A DNA stretch of 64,000 bases from Ochrobactrum sp. Marseille-Q0166 (GCF_014397025.1 NZ_JACJUO010000001.1:310001-374000), one strand, 5' to 3'; shown: positions 37,590 to 47,760, counted from the first letter of the stretch. Translations and numbers: made by a program. Notes: generated by a model not told the origin, from the sequence alone.

Positions 37590-38845
37590 GCGGCCTGCCT
37601 CACAAATATAGGCCGACCAGCGACAGCGCTTTCGACGCATTCCTCAAGTGAGCCATACAGAACGCCATATCCGGTATTACCCGGCGCGTAGTGCGCGAAC
37701 TTACCGGAATTGGTCATCAGAACCGCATCATCCTTTGTTGGCATGATAGGCGTCACCACGACACAAGTATCCGCCACGATGACAACGCCTGCCTTTTCGA
37801 GCAGCACTCTGCGTCCGCTGTTTTCCAGTTCAACGAGGGCATGACGCCCGGTGCAGGCATAAAGGGGTACGGCAAGTTTCCGACCGGCGATTGCACGTTC
37901 GAGCCTGTCAAATTCACTGATCGACAGATGCGGGCTTCCAATTGCCACCGCATCAATTGCATCCACATGATCGACCGTCGAAAGACGCTTGCGGGTGGCT
38001 TCGATCATTCCCTGTGTCACATGAACGATGCCATCGGGCTTTTGATGCTGCAGTGCTGTTTCAAGGTCAGGAGCTTCGGGCGTCACACCCACCACATGAA
38101 AAAGGCCAACAGCGCCCACCGATGCCGCTGCAGCTCCAAAGGCCTTCAACGCATCTTCATCCGGAATCATTCCCGCACCCGCCACGACACCGATATTTGT
38201 GCCGATGCTCCGGCCAAACAGATTGCCAAGAATCGGCCACGCGACCTCTGACTGAAGGAAAGCAGGATCAACTGCAGAGACATCGAGAATGACCGTCGCT
38301 CGGCGATTCTCGTTTCGATGAAGACCATAATCCGGTGCGCGTCCAGAAATAGCACAGGCTATATCCAGAAAGTCGCCGTAACGGTTTGTCCTGGCACCGA
38401 GAACGGAATTGCAGAATACAACGGCATTCGACTCGCCCCAGGCGACATCTGTTCTCCTCGCAGGACGATGTCCGGCCTGATAGGGTGCGCAGGTCCATGT
38501 CGGCTCGCAACCCAATTTGATGTAAGCCCGCATCATACGTCGGGCCATGTCGGCCTCATGCTTGGGCAACAGATTGCGCGAACAGCCGGTGAGATCAATG
38601 GACCCCACATTGAGAGTGGCGCGCACTTTTGTTCTGGCACCGCCATCCACCAGTCGTTCAGCGAACAACATGCCGCTATCGCCGTGATAGAGCGCGCCAT
38701 CAATATGTGCTGACGCGATCGGGATGAGGCGTGGTGCCCCCATCAAATGCGCTGTTTCGGCCACGATGCGCATTGCCATCGCAGCCCCTTGCCCCTGTTC
38801 CCCGGCAGCTATCGACTGCTCTTCATGGGTTAATGTCAGTGCCAC
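37586..38845 (-). CDS. Aconitase X catalytic (large) subunit (DUF521)
   Basis: The 419-residue protein matches the aconitase X catalytic subunit: N-terminal AHIDGALYHGDSG, the region GESNAVVFCNSVLGARTNRY, and the substrate-site stretch SGRAPDYGLH. Cysteines in CNSVLG and elsewhere are candidates for the iron-sulfur ligands. No hydroxyproline transport or racemase gene is next to it, so pathway context is weak. The preceding GNAT gene overlaps its start by 23 bases. Confidence 0.9.
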   Translation of the reverse strand: MALTLTHEEQSIAAGEQGQGAAMAMRIVAETAHLMGAPRLIPIASAHIDGALYHGDSGMLFAERLVDGGARTKVRATLNVGSIDLTGCSRNLLPKHEADMARRMMRAYIKLGCEPTWTCAPYQAGHRPARRTDVAWGESNAVVFCNSVLGARTNRYGDFLDIACAISGRAPDYGLHRNENRRATVILDVSAVDPAFLQSEVAWPILGNLFGRSIGTNIGVVAGAGMIPDEDALKAFGAAAASVGAVGLFHVVGVTPEAPDLETALQHQKPDGIVHVTQGMIEATRKRLSTVDHVDAIDAVAIGSPHLSISEFDRLERAIAGRKLAVPLYACTGRHALVELENSGRRVLLEKAGVVIVADTCVVVTPIMPTKDDAVLMTNSGKFAHYAPGNTGYGVLYGSLEECVESAVAGRPIFVRQAA

Positions 38846-39323
38846 GCGAGATCTCCTTACGCATGGTTATCGATGTCGTCCTTGTAAATCCGGGGTGGCA
38901 TGTCTCGGCTGCTTTGCGATAGCCAAGCTTACTGAAGACAACGTGATTGCGTTCGAGTTCAATACGCACTTGCAGCTCCATTGTCGGCTTAGCACGTGCG
39001 ACTGCCTGCCGCTCGGCCTTTGCCATGAGCTGACGTGCAATACCCCGGCCTTCAAAGGCAGGTGCGACAGCAAGCTTGCCGAGATAAAAATGATCTTCTT
39101 TCTCAGCGATGAACACACAACCAACCAAAACATCACCAACGAATCCTGCAAAGCCGGTTTCCACCAGCGCTTTCTCCTTAAGAGCATTTATAGTTAGGCG
39201 ACGCGCAGACGATGGCGGATCGATAATGCCATCCATATAGGCGAAACTGTCCTGAATGAGCTTGAGAAGCTCATCCCAGCGACCAAAATCCGCATCGATG
39301 GATGTCACGCAAAATTCTGTCAT
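38823..39323 (-). CDS. GNAT family N-acetyltransferase
   Basis: The 166-residue protein has the acetyl-CoA-binding motif of GNAT proteins, VAPAFEGRGIARQLM (near residues 88-101), preceded by the beta strand FYLGKLA and followed by VFSKLGYRK. Target unknown. It lies between the moeB-like gene (overlap of four bases) and aconitase X (overlap of 23 bases), so it is probably co-transcribed with both. Confidence 0.87.
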   Translation of the reverse strand: MTEFCVTSIDADFGRWDELLKLIQDSFAYMDGIIDPPSSARRLTINALKEKALVETGFAGFVGDVLVGCVFIAEKEDHFYLGKLAVAPAFEGRGIARQLMAKAERQAVARAKPTMELQVRIELERNHVVFSKLGYRKAAETCHPGFTRTTSITMRKEISRGTDINP

Positions 39324-40090
39324 TTGGGTTTGCGTGCCCTGTATCGAATGGTTTCAAAACGCACATTCAATGCATTGTAAAGCAGAAGCCTTCCGACCAG
39401 CGGTTCGCCAATGCCTGTTATGAGCTTGATGACTTCCATAGCCTGCAAACTGCCGATCACGCCCGGCAATGCTCCAAGAATCCCGGCCTCTGCACATGTC
39501 GGCACAGCACCTGGCGGCGGCATATCTGGAAAAAGATCGCGATAGGAAGGATTAGGCACTCCATCAGCGTCCTTTTCATAAGGCATAAGCACAGTGACTG
39601 TGCCGTCAAAGCGCCCCATTGCGCCTGTGACCAGCGGACGCTCTGCCTGAGCGCTTGCGTCTGCGAGCGCATAACGTGTCGTAAAGTTGTCAGAGCCATC
39701 GACAACGACATCATATTGGCTGATCAGGGCCTGCGCATTTTCACTGCCGAGGCGGAAGACGTGGCCTTCGACCTTCACATGCGGATTGATACGAGCAATC
39801 GAAGAAATCGCGCTCTCAACTTTGCTCTGACCAACGCTTTCAGTGTCGTGGATTACCTGTCGCTGAAGGTTTGACAACGACACCGTATCGTCGTCGACTA
39901 GGCCAAGTGTTCCGATGCCAGCTGCAGCCAAATATTGCAGGACCGGCGCGCCGAGTCCGCCTGCGCCCAATATGAGCACACGAGCAGCTTTCAGCTTCTG
40001 CTGCCCTGGTCCGCCGATTTCCGGCAGCACGATATGGCGCGCATAGCGCTCTAATTCTTCGGATGAAAAGGGCTTTGATGATACGTTCAT
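39320..40090 (-). CDS. moeB: HesA/MoeB/ThiF-type adenylyltransferase lacking zinc cysteines
   Basis: MoeB adenylates the C-terminus of MoaD (ThiF does so for ThiS) for sulfur transfer. The 256-residue protein has the nucleotide loop ILGAGGLGAPVLQYLA, the catalytic-aspartate region VVDGSDNFTTRYA and the TCAEAG cysteine region. Two CxxC zinc pairs seen in E. coli MoeB are absent: the first is replaced by NPSYRDLF and the C-terminus ends ...RYRARKPK with no cysteines. The start MNVSSK was preferred to an ATG 30 bases earlier. It lies between recF and the GNAT gene. Confidence 0.87.
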   Translation of the reverse strand: MNVSSKPFSSEELERYARHIVLPEIGGPGQQKLKAARVLILGAGGLGAPVLQYLAAAGIGTLGLVDDDTVSLSNLQRQVIHDTESVGQSKVESAISSIARINPHVKVEGHVFRLGSENAQALISQYDVVVDGSDNFTTRYALADASAQAERPLVTGAMGRFDGTVTVLMPYEKDADGVPNPSYRDLFPDMPPPGAVPTCAEAGILGALPGVIGSLQAMEVIKLITGIGEPLVGRLLLYNALNVRFETIRYRARKPK

Positions 40091-40140
40091 GATGCATGAA
40101 CATAAGCCCGTTAAGGGCATCTGTCAGCGGATATTTTGCA

Positions 40141-41295
40141 TCAAAGTCTGGTGAGTTCGCCCGAAGCAACATTGAAAAATTGCGCATCCCCCTCAAGGGC
40201 CTCAAAAAGCGAACGGTCGGTTCCGGTCATGAAAGCCTGTCCACCGAGATCATCGAGAATACCGAATAAAGCCGCACGACGTCCGGTATCGAGATGGGCG
40301 GCGATTTCATCAAGCAACAGAATCGGCGCCATGCCCGAGAGCTCACCCGTCAGCCTTGCATGAGCCAGAATAAGCCCGATCAGCAGCGCTTTCTGCTCGC
40401 CGGTAGAACAGAGCGCAGCCGGCATGGATTTTGGCCGGTGCTGCACAATCAGATCCGTGCGATGTGGACCTTCAAGCGTGCGGCCTGCAGCGCGATCCCG
40501 AGCACGACCGTCCCGCATTATACGACGAAAATCTTCTTCAAGATCAAGCGCTGCTTCAAGACCAATCCGCTGCTCAAGCGCCCCTTCAAGAAAGCAGTCT
40601 GCTTTTGGGAATGGACCTTCGGCGGGCAAACGTTCAATCATCGCAGCGATCAGCCGCATTGCCTCCGAGCGGGCTGCAGCAATCGCAATGCCAAGCTCGG
40701 CCATCTGGCTTTCAATCGCATCGAGCCACTGATTGTCGCTGTTGCCGTCACTCAGCAGACGATTGCGCGAACGCATGGCCTTTTCATAATCCAGTACGCG
40801 CTTGCCGTGGCCGGTATCAATTGCCAGTACCATGCGGTCAAGAAAGCGCCGCCTGTCCGATGCGCCGCCGGTAAATAGACCGTCCATTGACGGCACAACC
40901 CAGAGAATGCGCACATAATCGAGAAGTTCGTCACCGGATGCGGCTATGCCATTGATGCGGACTTTTCGGCCACCTTCGCCGCCACCTGCCGTACCCGTGC
41001 CAATTTCAATATCGCCATAGATCATGCAATCCAGTGCTGCATGAATAGCAAAACCATCATTCCCATTGGTGCGGGCCACATCATCATAAGAAGCACGACG
41101 AAGTCCTCTACCGGGCGACAGAAATGATAAAGCTTCAATGAGATTGGTTTTGCCTGACCCGTTTTCACCCGTCAGGACCACATGGCCGGGACCAAGCGGG
41201 AGCGTGAGTTCCGAATAGTTGCGGAAATCAGAAAGTTTAAGCCGCCGGACCGAGACACGATCCGGACGGCTTATATTGGGTTCAGAAATGCTCAC
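40141..41295 (-). CDS. recF: DNA replication/repair protein RecF
   Basis: RecF helps load RecA at single-strand gaps with RecO and RecR. The 384-residue protein has Walker A GENGSGKTNLIEA near residue 40, the signature CSTGEQKALLIGL and Walker B ILLLDEIAAHLD. It is 16 bases downstream of dnaN in the usual dnaA-dnaN-recF order. Confidence 0.96.
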   Translation of the reverse strand: MSISEPNISRPDRVSVRRLKLSDFRNYSELTLPLGPGHVVLTGENGSGKTNLIEALSFLSPGRGLRRASYDDVARTNGNDGFAIHAALDCMIYGDIEIGTGTAGGGEGGRKVRINGIAASGDELLDYVRILWVVPSMDGLFTGGASDRRRFLDRMVLAIDTGHGKRVLDYEKAMRSRNRLLSDGNSDNQWLDAIESQMAELGIAIAAARSEAMRLIAAMIERLPAEGPFPKADCFLEGALEQRIGLEAALDLEEDFRRIMRDGRARDRAAGRTLEGPHRTDLIVQHRPKSMPAALCSTGEQKALLIGLILAHARLTGELSGMAPILLLDEIAAHLDTGRRAALFGILDDLGGQAFMTGTDRSLFEALEGDAQFFNVASGELTRL

Positions 41296-41311
41296 GGTCG
41301 ATTTTCAAGTC

Positions 41312-42430
41312 CTAGACGCGCATCGGCATCAGAACATAAAGCACATCTTCATCGCCCGTATCACGCACCAGCGTAGGAGAACCGGCGTCAGCCAGCATAA
41401 AGACTGCATCGGAACCGGAAAGCTGGCTTGTGATGTCGAGCAGATATTTCGAGTTGAAACCGATATCGATCGGATCAGCATCGTAATCGGCTGCCAATTC
41501 GTCGGTAGCGCTTCCCGAATCGGGATTATTAACCGTCAACGTCAACTGACCATCCGCAATCGAAAGCTTGACCGCGCGGCCGCGCTCGCTGGAAATCGTG
41601 GAAACACGATCAACGGAAGCCGCGAATTCCTGGCGACCAATGGTGAGCTTCTTATCGTTCCCCGAAGGAATCACGCGTTGATAATCCGGGAATGTGCCAT
41701 CGATCAGTTTGGATGTCAGAACGACAGAACCAACCGTAAAGCGAATCTTCGCATCAGAGAGTTCAACCACAACGACCATATCGGGTACATCAACGAGCTT
41801 TTGCAATTCTGCAACAGTCTTGCGCGGGATAATGATGCCGGGCATGCCTTCGGTACCCGATGGCGCTTCAAGTTCAGCGCGCGCCAAACGGTGACCGTCC
41901 GTTGCAACGGCACGCAGCTTAAGTGCGCCGTCGCTTTCGATAGCGTGAACATAGATACCGTTGAGATAATAACGGGTTTCTTCCGTCGAAATCGCAAACT
42001 GCGTACGATCAATCATCCGCTTCAAAGCCTGTGCATCAATGCGGAAAGTATGTGTGAAAGAGCCGGAAGTCAGTTCGGGGAAATCGGACTGTGGCAGACA
42101 CTGCAGACGGAATGACGACTTTCCCGAGACGACTGACATCGAGCCGCCATCCGGATTGGTCGACAGCATAACTTCTGCACCATCAGGAAGCTTGCGGACG
42201 ATATCATATAGAAGATGCGCTGGAACTGTGGTGGCACCTGCCTGTTCAACCATGGCTGCAGTTGCTTCATTGACCTCAAGATCAAGGTCGGTGGCCTTCA
42301 GCGCAAGGCTTGCGCCCTCTGCCTGCAAAAGCACGTTCGACAGGATAGGAATCGTGTTGCGGCGTTCGACAACGCGATGGACGTGATTGAGGGATTTAAG
42401 AAGGTTCGATCGTTCCAGGGTTACACGCAT
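41312..42430 (-). CDS. dnaN: DNA polymerase III beta subunit (sliding clamp)
   Basis: DnaN forms the ring-shaped dimer that holds polymerase III on DNA. The 372-residue protein starts MRVTLERSNLL and has three clamp repeats; the C-terminus ends YVLMPMRV, close to the canonical MPMRL. The start at 42430 was chosen because it matches the family N-terminus; an ATG 33 bases upstream would add 11 residues. A 177-base gap separates it from dnaA. Confidence 0.97.
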   Translation of the reverse strand: MRVTLERSNLLKSLNHVHRVVERRNTIPILSNVLLQAEGASLALKATDLDLEVNEATAAMVEQAGATTVPAHLLYDIVRKLPDGAEVMLSTNPDGGSMSVVSGKSSFRLQCLPQSDFPELTSGSFTHTFRIDAQALKRMIDRTQFAISTEETRYYLNGIYVHAIESDGALKLRAVATDGHRLARAELEAPSGTEGMPGIIIPRKTVAELQKLVDVPDMVVVVELSDAKIRFTVGSVVLTSKLIDGTFPDYQRVIPSGNDKKLTIGRQEFAASVDRVSTISSERGRAVKLSIADGQLTLTVNNPDSGSATDELAADYDADPIDIGFNSKYLLDITSQLSGSDAVFMLADAGSPTLVRDTGDEDVLYVLMPMRV

Positions 42431-42607
42431 ATTGAAACGCACTCGCTCTCTAGGACTGGGCAACCGCGCAACGGGCAGACGCCCCTATCAATAAGGCGCC
42501 AGCAGCGCCCGAAGGTTTTCTAAAGTGGCAGGTTTTTGAGACCAAAAGCAAGCCCGTGCCACATCTCAAATCGACACGGCACAGGCTTTTTAACTCATTT
42601 TTCTCAA

Positions 42608-44188
42608 TTAAGTGGCCTGATCGTTGATCAAACGCTTGAGGAGTTCCAGTTCCTGGGCGAGCTTGGCGTCGGCACCGACAAGATCTTCAATCTTGCGAAC
42701 AGCGTGAAGAACCGTTGTGTGATCACGACCACCAAATCGACGGCCAATTTCGGGAAGAGAGCGCGGTGTCAGCATTTTAGCGAGGTACATCGCGACCTGA
42801 CGTGGCTTAACGATGGTGCGCGTGCGACGGCTCGACAGCAAATCCTGCTTCGACACATTGTAATGACGAGCGACGATGCGCTGGATTTCCTCGATACGGA
42901 TGCGCTTTGGCTCACCAACACGGGTCAAATGACCAAGCAGTTCGTCAACACGATCAATAGAAAGATTAGGCTCGAACGACTGACGGAAGAGAAGCTGGTT
43001 GAAAGCACCTTCCAGCTCGCGGCCGGATCCCGTTACTGTTCGTGCAACATGAGAAAGGATTTCCTCACTGATATTGAGGCTTGGATCTTCAACTTGTGCA
43101 GCAGTCAGACGACGACGCATCATCTCCACGCGCATTTCGTAATCAGGTGCTGCAACTTCCAGAGCAACACCACCCTGAAGGCGGGAACGCACACGAACAT
43201 CCAGTGATTCGAGTTCTGATGGTGCACGATCAGCTGCGACAACGACTTGCTTGGCACTGTCGAGCAATGTGTTGAGCAAATGGCAGAACTCGTGTTGGAT
43301 GGATTTGCCCTGTAAGAACTGCATGTCATCAATCACGAGAAGGTCGATATCGCGCAGCTGTTCCTTGAACGACAGAGCATTGTTGTCACGAATTGCGGTC
43401 GCAAAGCGCCACATGAAATATTCGGCAGTCAGATAAACGACACGCGCTTTTTCCTGCCGCTGCAATGCTGCTGCTGCAATTGCCTGAAGAAGGTGAGTCT
43501 TTCCAAGACCAACGGACGCGTGAATGAACAGCGGGTTGAAGCGAACCGCGCTGGTGCCGGCTTCTGCAATGGTACGGGCAGCAGCAAGCGCAACACGATT
43601 AGACGCACCATCAATGAAAGAATCAAAGGTATAACGCGGATCAAGAGGCGATCCCAATACTGAACCGGAAGCTGCAACAGATTCTGCAACAACTGCAGAA
43701 CCTCGTTTTTCAACGCTTGGCTGACCAACCGGGAATGCCATTTTTTCACGTAATGTGAGGGCTGGCGACTTTGATTCAGTGACTTCGGCTACGTCAGCAG
43801 GCGTTGCCGTACGAACCACGCGGCTCATTCCGCGCACGACCACTTCAACTTTGAGAATCTGCGGATTCTCTTCCTGCCAAAGCTCGGTCAACAGGTCTGA
43901 GTAATGGTTGTTGATCCAAGACCGCAAGAACGCTGTTGGAACGGAAAGACGCACAACGCTCTTCGACAAATCGTCAAGCTTGAGACGACCAAACCAACTC
44001 GAATAGATCTCACTGCCTACACGAGCCTTGAGCTTTGCTGTCAGGCGTTCGAAAACGTCATCACCCGCCGTATTTTCAGCGTTAACCACCAAGCTGTTTT
44101 CTTTTCCAGTTGCAGAAGATCCATGGATACGGTTCGCATGCGCATCATCACCCATCGTTGCCGTCGACTTACCAGTCATCATTGCCAT
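42608..44188 (-). CDS. dnaA: Chromosomal replication initiator DnaA
   Basis: DnaA binds DnaA boxes and melts the origin. Domain I begins at about residue 58 ([14 protein letters not shown]), the AAA+ domain has Walker [13 protein letters not shown] and Walker [10 protein letters not shown], and the C-terminal DNA-binding domain has the signature [14 protein letters not shown]. The N-terminus is unsettled: ATGs exist at 44302, 44221, 44188 and 44155. I took 44188 because an AGGCAGGCGAG site lies just upstream; this gives 526 residues. Confidence 0.9.
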   Translation of the reverse strand: MAMMTGKSTATMGDDAHANRIHGSSATGKENSLVVNAENTAGDDVFERLTAKLKARVGSEIYSSWFGRLKLDDLSKSVVRLSVPTAFLRSWINNHYSDLLTELWQEENPQILKVEVVVRGMSRVVRTATPADVAEVTESKSPALTLREKMAFPVGQPSVEKRGSAVVAESVAASGSVLGSPLDPRYTFDSFIDGASNRVALAAARTIAEAGTSAVRFNPLFIHASVGLGKTHLLQAIAAAALQRQEKARVVYLTAEYFMWRFATAIRDNNALSFKEQLRDIDLLVIDDMQFLQGKSIQHEFCHLLNTLLDSAKQVVVAADRAPSELESLDVRVRSRLQGGVALEVAAPDYEMRVEMMRRRLTAAQVEDPSLNISEEILSHVARTVTGSGRELEGAFNQLLFRQSFEPNLSIDRVDELLGHLTRVGEPKRIRIEEIQRIVARHYNVSKQDLLSSRRTRTIVKPRQVAMYLAKMLTPRSLPEIGRRFGGRDHTTVLHAVRKIEDLVGADAKLAQELELLKRLINDQAT

Positions 44189-45049
44189 CGTCTCGCCTGC
44201 CTTCACATTCTTACGCGCCATTTTTGCAGCGCTTATCGTTTTTTCCTGCTTAAGATCGCCCGATCTCATGACCCGGTCGTCTCGCTGGTACTCACATTCC
44301 AAATTGACGCCTCAACAATGAGGGCCAAACACAAACTCAAAACACTCAGAGCTCCACAGTTAGTCCCGGACTGGCGCCTAGAAATTTACTAGAGCTACCT
44401 GTTACGACTCGCTCAATTCTTACTCCTAGCTGATTGCCCGGATCGGTTCTTGCGGCAACCATTCAATTGACGAGGATGTGCCTAAAACAGCATTCCAGTT
44501 AATGAATGGTAAGCAATGATCGAAAGAAGCAAACTTAATAGGAACAGGAACTTACACCCAGAATTTAGCAAGCGCGGACAAGTCTGCCCACGACCAAAAC
44601 TATTTAATTTAACGCTAACTCCGGGATAAGTCCCACCCCTCTAGAGCCCTGACTTTAGCGAAGCCTTGCGGCAAAGGGCAAGCCTAGAATCTTTAGTTTT
44701 TTCTTCAATTAAGACTTGCAAGGCTAATGAGTGGGGGCAGGGAATCGGATGCTAAAGAAATAACACCTTTGGATTCAATGCGTTTCGATTGACGATTTTT
44801 TAGGTGGGCACGATATGTTCTCCGAGAAAATAATTTTTTAAAATTTGCTTGACTCAAAGACCCTTCCGAGTCCTTCCGGAAGGCTGTGGATAACTGTGGA
44901 AAATATTATGCAAGCTTTTGAAAAAAATAAGAAAAACTCGATCATCTGTTTGGAAAAAAGCAGATAATTTCACAATCACATGCAAAATTACTAAAAAATA
45001 ATATGACTACAATAATGAGCAGCTTTCCTTAGAAAAAAAACCAAAAAGA
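44189..45049. promoter_or_regulatory. dnaA upstream region with DnaA boxes and six GANTC sites
   Basis: This stretch of about 860 bases between dnaA and rpsT has no gene I can support beyond the uncertain dnaA N-terminus. It is AT-rich from 44820 on. Six CcrM methylation sites (GANTC) lie at 44406, 44687, 44742, 44772, 44851 and 44868. A consensus DnaA box (TGTGGATAA) is at 44885 and a near match (TGTGGAAAA) at 44895. These suit cell-cycle control of dnaA; whether the origin itself is here is not shown, since in related Rhizobiales it lies elsewhere. Confidence 0.7.
44885..44903 (-). promoter_or_regulatory. DnaA box pair
   Basis: TGTGGATAA at 44885-44893 is the complement of the perfect box TTATCCACA. 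One base further on, TGTGGAAAA differs from it at a single position. The pair lies about 700 bases upstream of dnaA, so auto-regulation is plausible. Confidence 0.7.
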
Positions 45050-45051
45050 AA

Positions 45052-45074
45052 ACCCGGCTAACAATAAGCCGGGT
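45052..45074 (-). terminator. rpsT terminator
   Basis: ACCCGGCT pairs with AGCCGGGT around a 7-base loop. Read on the minus strand it is followed by a long T-rich run (TTTTCTTTTTGG), 30 bases past the rpsT stop. Confidence 0.93.
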
Positions 45075-45104
45075 CTTAAAAAATAAGTTTAACTTTAAAC
45101 TATA

Positions 45105-45371
45105 TTAGGCGTTCAAAGCCTTAACGCGTGCAGCAAGGCGCGAAACCTTGCGAGCAGCAGTATTCTTATGAACAACGCCCTTTGAAGCAGCGCGCATCAG
45201 TTCAGGCTCAGCAGCCTTGAAAGCAACCGTTGCTGCTTCCTTGTTCCCGCTCAGGAGCGCATCTTCAACTTTGCGGAGGAAGGTGCGAACGCGCGAACGA
45301 CGCGACTTGTTGATTTCGGTGCGGGCAGCGATCTTGCGCACTGCCTTCTTGGCCGAAGGAGTATTGGCCAT
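45105..45371 (-). CDS. rpsT: 30S ribosomal protein S20
   Basis: The 88-residue, Lys/Arg/Ala-rich helical protein binds 16S rRNA early in 30S assembly. It has the S20 N-terminus [13 protein letters not shown] and the motif [16 protein letters not shown]. Position next to dnaA is typical of alphaproteobacteria. The 242-base stretch upstream (45372-45613) holds its promoter and no gene I can support. Confidence 0.97.
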   Translation of the reverse strand: MANTPSAKKAVRKIAARTEINKSRRSRVRTFLRKVEDALLSGNKEAATVAFKAAEPELMRAASKGVVHKNTAARKVSRLAARVKALNA

Positions 45372-45613
45372 AAATGCCTCTCTTTTTCTGTCAGCAGCCC
45401 ATTGGATTTAACCGTCGGGCACAAAACCTCTAGGGCAGCCATAATGCCTAGGGCCGCCGATCCGTGGCGGGCTTATAGATCAGCTTTGGCTTCGCGTCAA
45501 CGAGGATTCTAACTTCTAAACCTGCCAAAAAGCCCAATATGCGGCCTTCCGGCTGATTTTTGAGCAGTTGAGACAGCTTGAGCGCCTGAATTGATCTCGC
45601 GTTCCTGCCTCCA

Positions 45614-46387
45614 TCAGCGATTCTTGAAAGAAGGCGTACGCTTGTCGATAAATGCAGACATGCCTTCTTTCTGGTCTTCCGTTGCAAACAGCGAATGAAA
45701 TAGGCGTCGCTCGAAACGCAGACCTTCATCCAGCGTCGTCTCGTAAGAGCGGTTAATCGATTCCTTGACCATCTGAACCGATGGCTGGGAAAAAGAAGCA
45801 ATGCGCTCAGCAGCTTTCAAAGCTTCTTCAATCAATTCTTCCGGTGCAACGAGCCTTGAGACGAGGCCACAGCGTTCGGCCTCCTGCGCATCCATCATGC
45901 GGCCTGTCAGGCACATGTCCATAGCCTTCGACTTGCCAACAAAACGTGTGAGGCGCTGTGATCCGCCCATGCCAGGCATTACGCCGAGTGTGATTTCCGG
46001 CTGGCCGAATTTGGCATTGGTGGCTGCAATGATGAAATCGCACATCATGGCAAGTTCACAGCCACCACCCAGCGCATAGCCAGAAACGGCTGCGATAATC
46101 GGCTTACGCGTGCGATCCACTTTGCGCCAGTCTGCAAACATGTCCTGCAAATAGGCATCGACGAAATTGATCGGCTGCATTTCCTTAATGTCGGCACCAG
46201 CCGCAAAGGCTTTTTCCGAGCCCGTCAGAACGATCGCACCGATTCTGGCATCCGTATCAAAAGTGGCTAGAGCTTCAGTCAGTTCTTTCAGCACAGTGCT
46301 GTTTAATGCATTGAGCGCCTGCGGTCTGTTGAGACGAATGAGACCCACACCACCGCGCGTCTCCACAACGATCGTTTCATAAGCCAT
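45614..46387 (-). CDS. Enoyl-CoA hydratase
   Basis: The 257-residue crotonase-family protein hydrates trans-2-enoyl-CoA in beta-oxidation. It has the oxyanion-hole stretch [11 protein letters not shown] and the two catalytic glutamates in [11 protein letters not shown] and [13 protein letters not shown], which mark a true hydratase and not an isomerase. The start MAYETI was preferred to an ATG 42 bases upstream. It lies between rpsT and mutM, where many alphaproteobacteria also carry it. Confidence 0.94.
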   Translation of the reverse strand: MAYETIVVETRGGVGLIRLNRPQALNALNSTVLKELTEALATFDTDARIGAIVLTGSEKAFAAGADIKEMQPINFVDAYLQDMFADWRKVDRTRKPIIAAVSGYALGGGCELAMMCDFIIAATNAKFGQPEITLGVMPGMGGSQRLTRFVGKSKAMDMCLTGRMMDAQEAERCGLVSRLVAPEELIEEALKAAERIASFSQPSVQMVKESINRSYETTLDEGLRFERRLFHSLFATEDQKEGMSAFIDKRTPSFKNR

Positions 46388-46469
46388 GATAAAGCCTCTC
46401 CTCCTTGATCGGTTCATATTGGCGGCCAAGTTGAACCGCCCGATTCACTTTGGCAAGGCCAACTCAGAG

Positions 46470-47351
46470 TCAACCTTGGCAAGCAGCGCAGAAAAAGGTC
46501 GACCGACCTGCCTGAACGGCGCGTTCCACAACACCGGTACAGCCCGGCGTACGGCAAGGCTGTGCTTCTCGACCATAGACGGAGAATGAATGCTGGAAGT
46601 AGCCCAGTGCGCCATCAGCCTGAATGTAATCCTTAAGACTGGAGCCGCCAGCTGCAATCGCCTCGGCAATCACTGTGCGAATATCCTCAGCCAGCCGATC
46701 AAGGAGTTTCCCATCCTGAGCAATTGAACCTGCGGCACGCATTGGCGAGAGACGTGAGCGCCATAGAGCCTCACAGACATATATATTGCCAAGCCCCGCG
46801 ATCAGGCGTTGATCAAGAAGAGCTGCTTTCAACGGCGTCTTGCGACCTTCGAAGAGTGTGCCCAGCAATTCACCTGAAAGGCGATTGCCTGTGGGTTCGA
46901 CACCCAGACCTTTCAGAAAGGGGTGTTCATCCAAAGTACCTTTCTCCGCAAAGAGCATGAACCCAAACCGCCGTGGGTCATTATAAATGACGCGTGCAGT
47001 TGATCCATTGCCCCTTAAGAGATGGAAAACAACATGGTCATGTTTGCTGATTTTGGATCGCTCGTGATGAAAGCCGCCCGGCATTCCTTCCGCATCGTCC
47101 GCTTCAATCCGAAATGAACCGGACATGCCAAGATGGCTGATGATCGACAACCCATCATCGAGATGCATCGTGAGATATTTTGCGCGCCGTCCGAGAGCGT
47201 CTATGTTTCGCCCGGACAATCGCTCGACAAATTGATCAGGAAAAGGGAAACGGAGGTCGGGCCTGTTCTGCTCAATCTTCTCGATTTTCGAGCCTTCCAT
47301 GAAAGGTTGCAAACCACGGCGAACCGTTTCGACCTCAGGCAATTCTGGCAT
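46470..47351 (-). CDS. mutM: Formamidopyrimidine-DNA glycosylase
   Basis: MutM removes 8-oxoguanine and ring-opened purines and nicks the abasic site. The 293-residue protein begins [10 protein letters not shown], giving the catalytic Pro and Glu after Met removal, and ends with a zinc finger of the form C-x4-C ... C-x2-C (CRTPGC and FFCAACQG). It is convergent with nothing and divergent from the small Flp-like gene. The usual neighbour ubiE, which I recall from related genomes, is not seen. Confidence 0.96.
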   Translation of the reverse strand: MPELPEVETVRRGLQPFMEGSKIEKIEQNRPDLRFPFPDQFVERLSGRNIDALGRRAKYLTMHLDDGLSIISHLGMSGSFRIEADDAEGMPGGFHHERSKISKHDHVVFHLLRGNGSTARVIYNDPRRFGFMLFAEKGTLDEHPFLKGLGVEPTGNRLSGELLGTLFEGRKTPLKAALLDQRLIAGLGNIYVCEALWRSRLSPMRAAGSIAQDGKLLDRLAEDIRTVIAEAIAAGGSSLKDYIQADGALGYFQHSFSVYGREAQPCRTPGCTGVVERAVQAGRSTFFCAACQG

Positions 47352-47554
47352 TTTTCATCTTTCGAGCGGGAAAAAGAACGGGCTGTTAAAGACCATATAA
47401 TGCTGCTCGGCTGCATTTGCCATCCGTTAACCCAAACCACATTGAAGTCAGACCCCATCTATATTTACGTTTTATTTTCCTTGTTTCTTAAACTCATCAC
47501 AATTGACAGGCACTAAAAGGAACCCCAACGAGACTTGATTTCAGGGTAAGTAAC

Positions 47555-47734
47555 ATGCCGACGTTGATGACGCGTTTTATCAAAAACAGATCGGGTGCAG
47601 CGATGATCGAATGCACACTCATCGGTGCGCTTGCCGTTATCGCAGTTATCAGCGGCATGGCACTTTTTGCCGGAAAGCCCGCTTCCGCTTTTGATTATAA
47701 AGCCTCACAGATCCAGATGACTGAACGAAATTAA
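47555..47734 (+). CDS. Flp/Fap-type pilin-like small protein
   Basis: This 59-residue ORF reads MPTLMTRFIKNRSGAAMIEC and then a hydrophobic helix with TLIGALAVIAVISG. The basic leader, a Gly-Ala cleavage-like site (SG/AAMIE) and a glutamate at +5 follow the class III (Flp) prepilin pattern; the tyrosine usually next to the glutamate is a cysteine. A hairpin terminator lies 27 bases beyond the stop, which supports a real, separately transcribed gene. No tad/cpa assembly genes are in the window, so its partner would be elsewhere. Confidence 0.72.
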   Translation: MPTLMTRFIKNRSGAAMIECTLIGALAVIAVISGMALFAGKPASAFDYKASQIQMTERN

Positions 47735-47760
47735 GTTGCATCGCTTTCATGGAGATTTGA

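Noticed and set aside
44189..45049. Chromosomal origin of replication beside dnaA
   Set aside because: Only one perfect and one near DnaA box are seen, and in related Rhizobiales the origin lies away from dnaA. I annotate it as the dnaA control region only.
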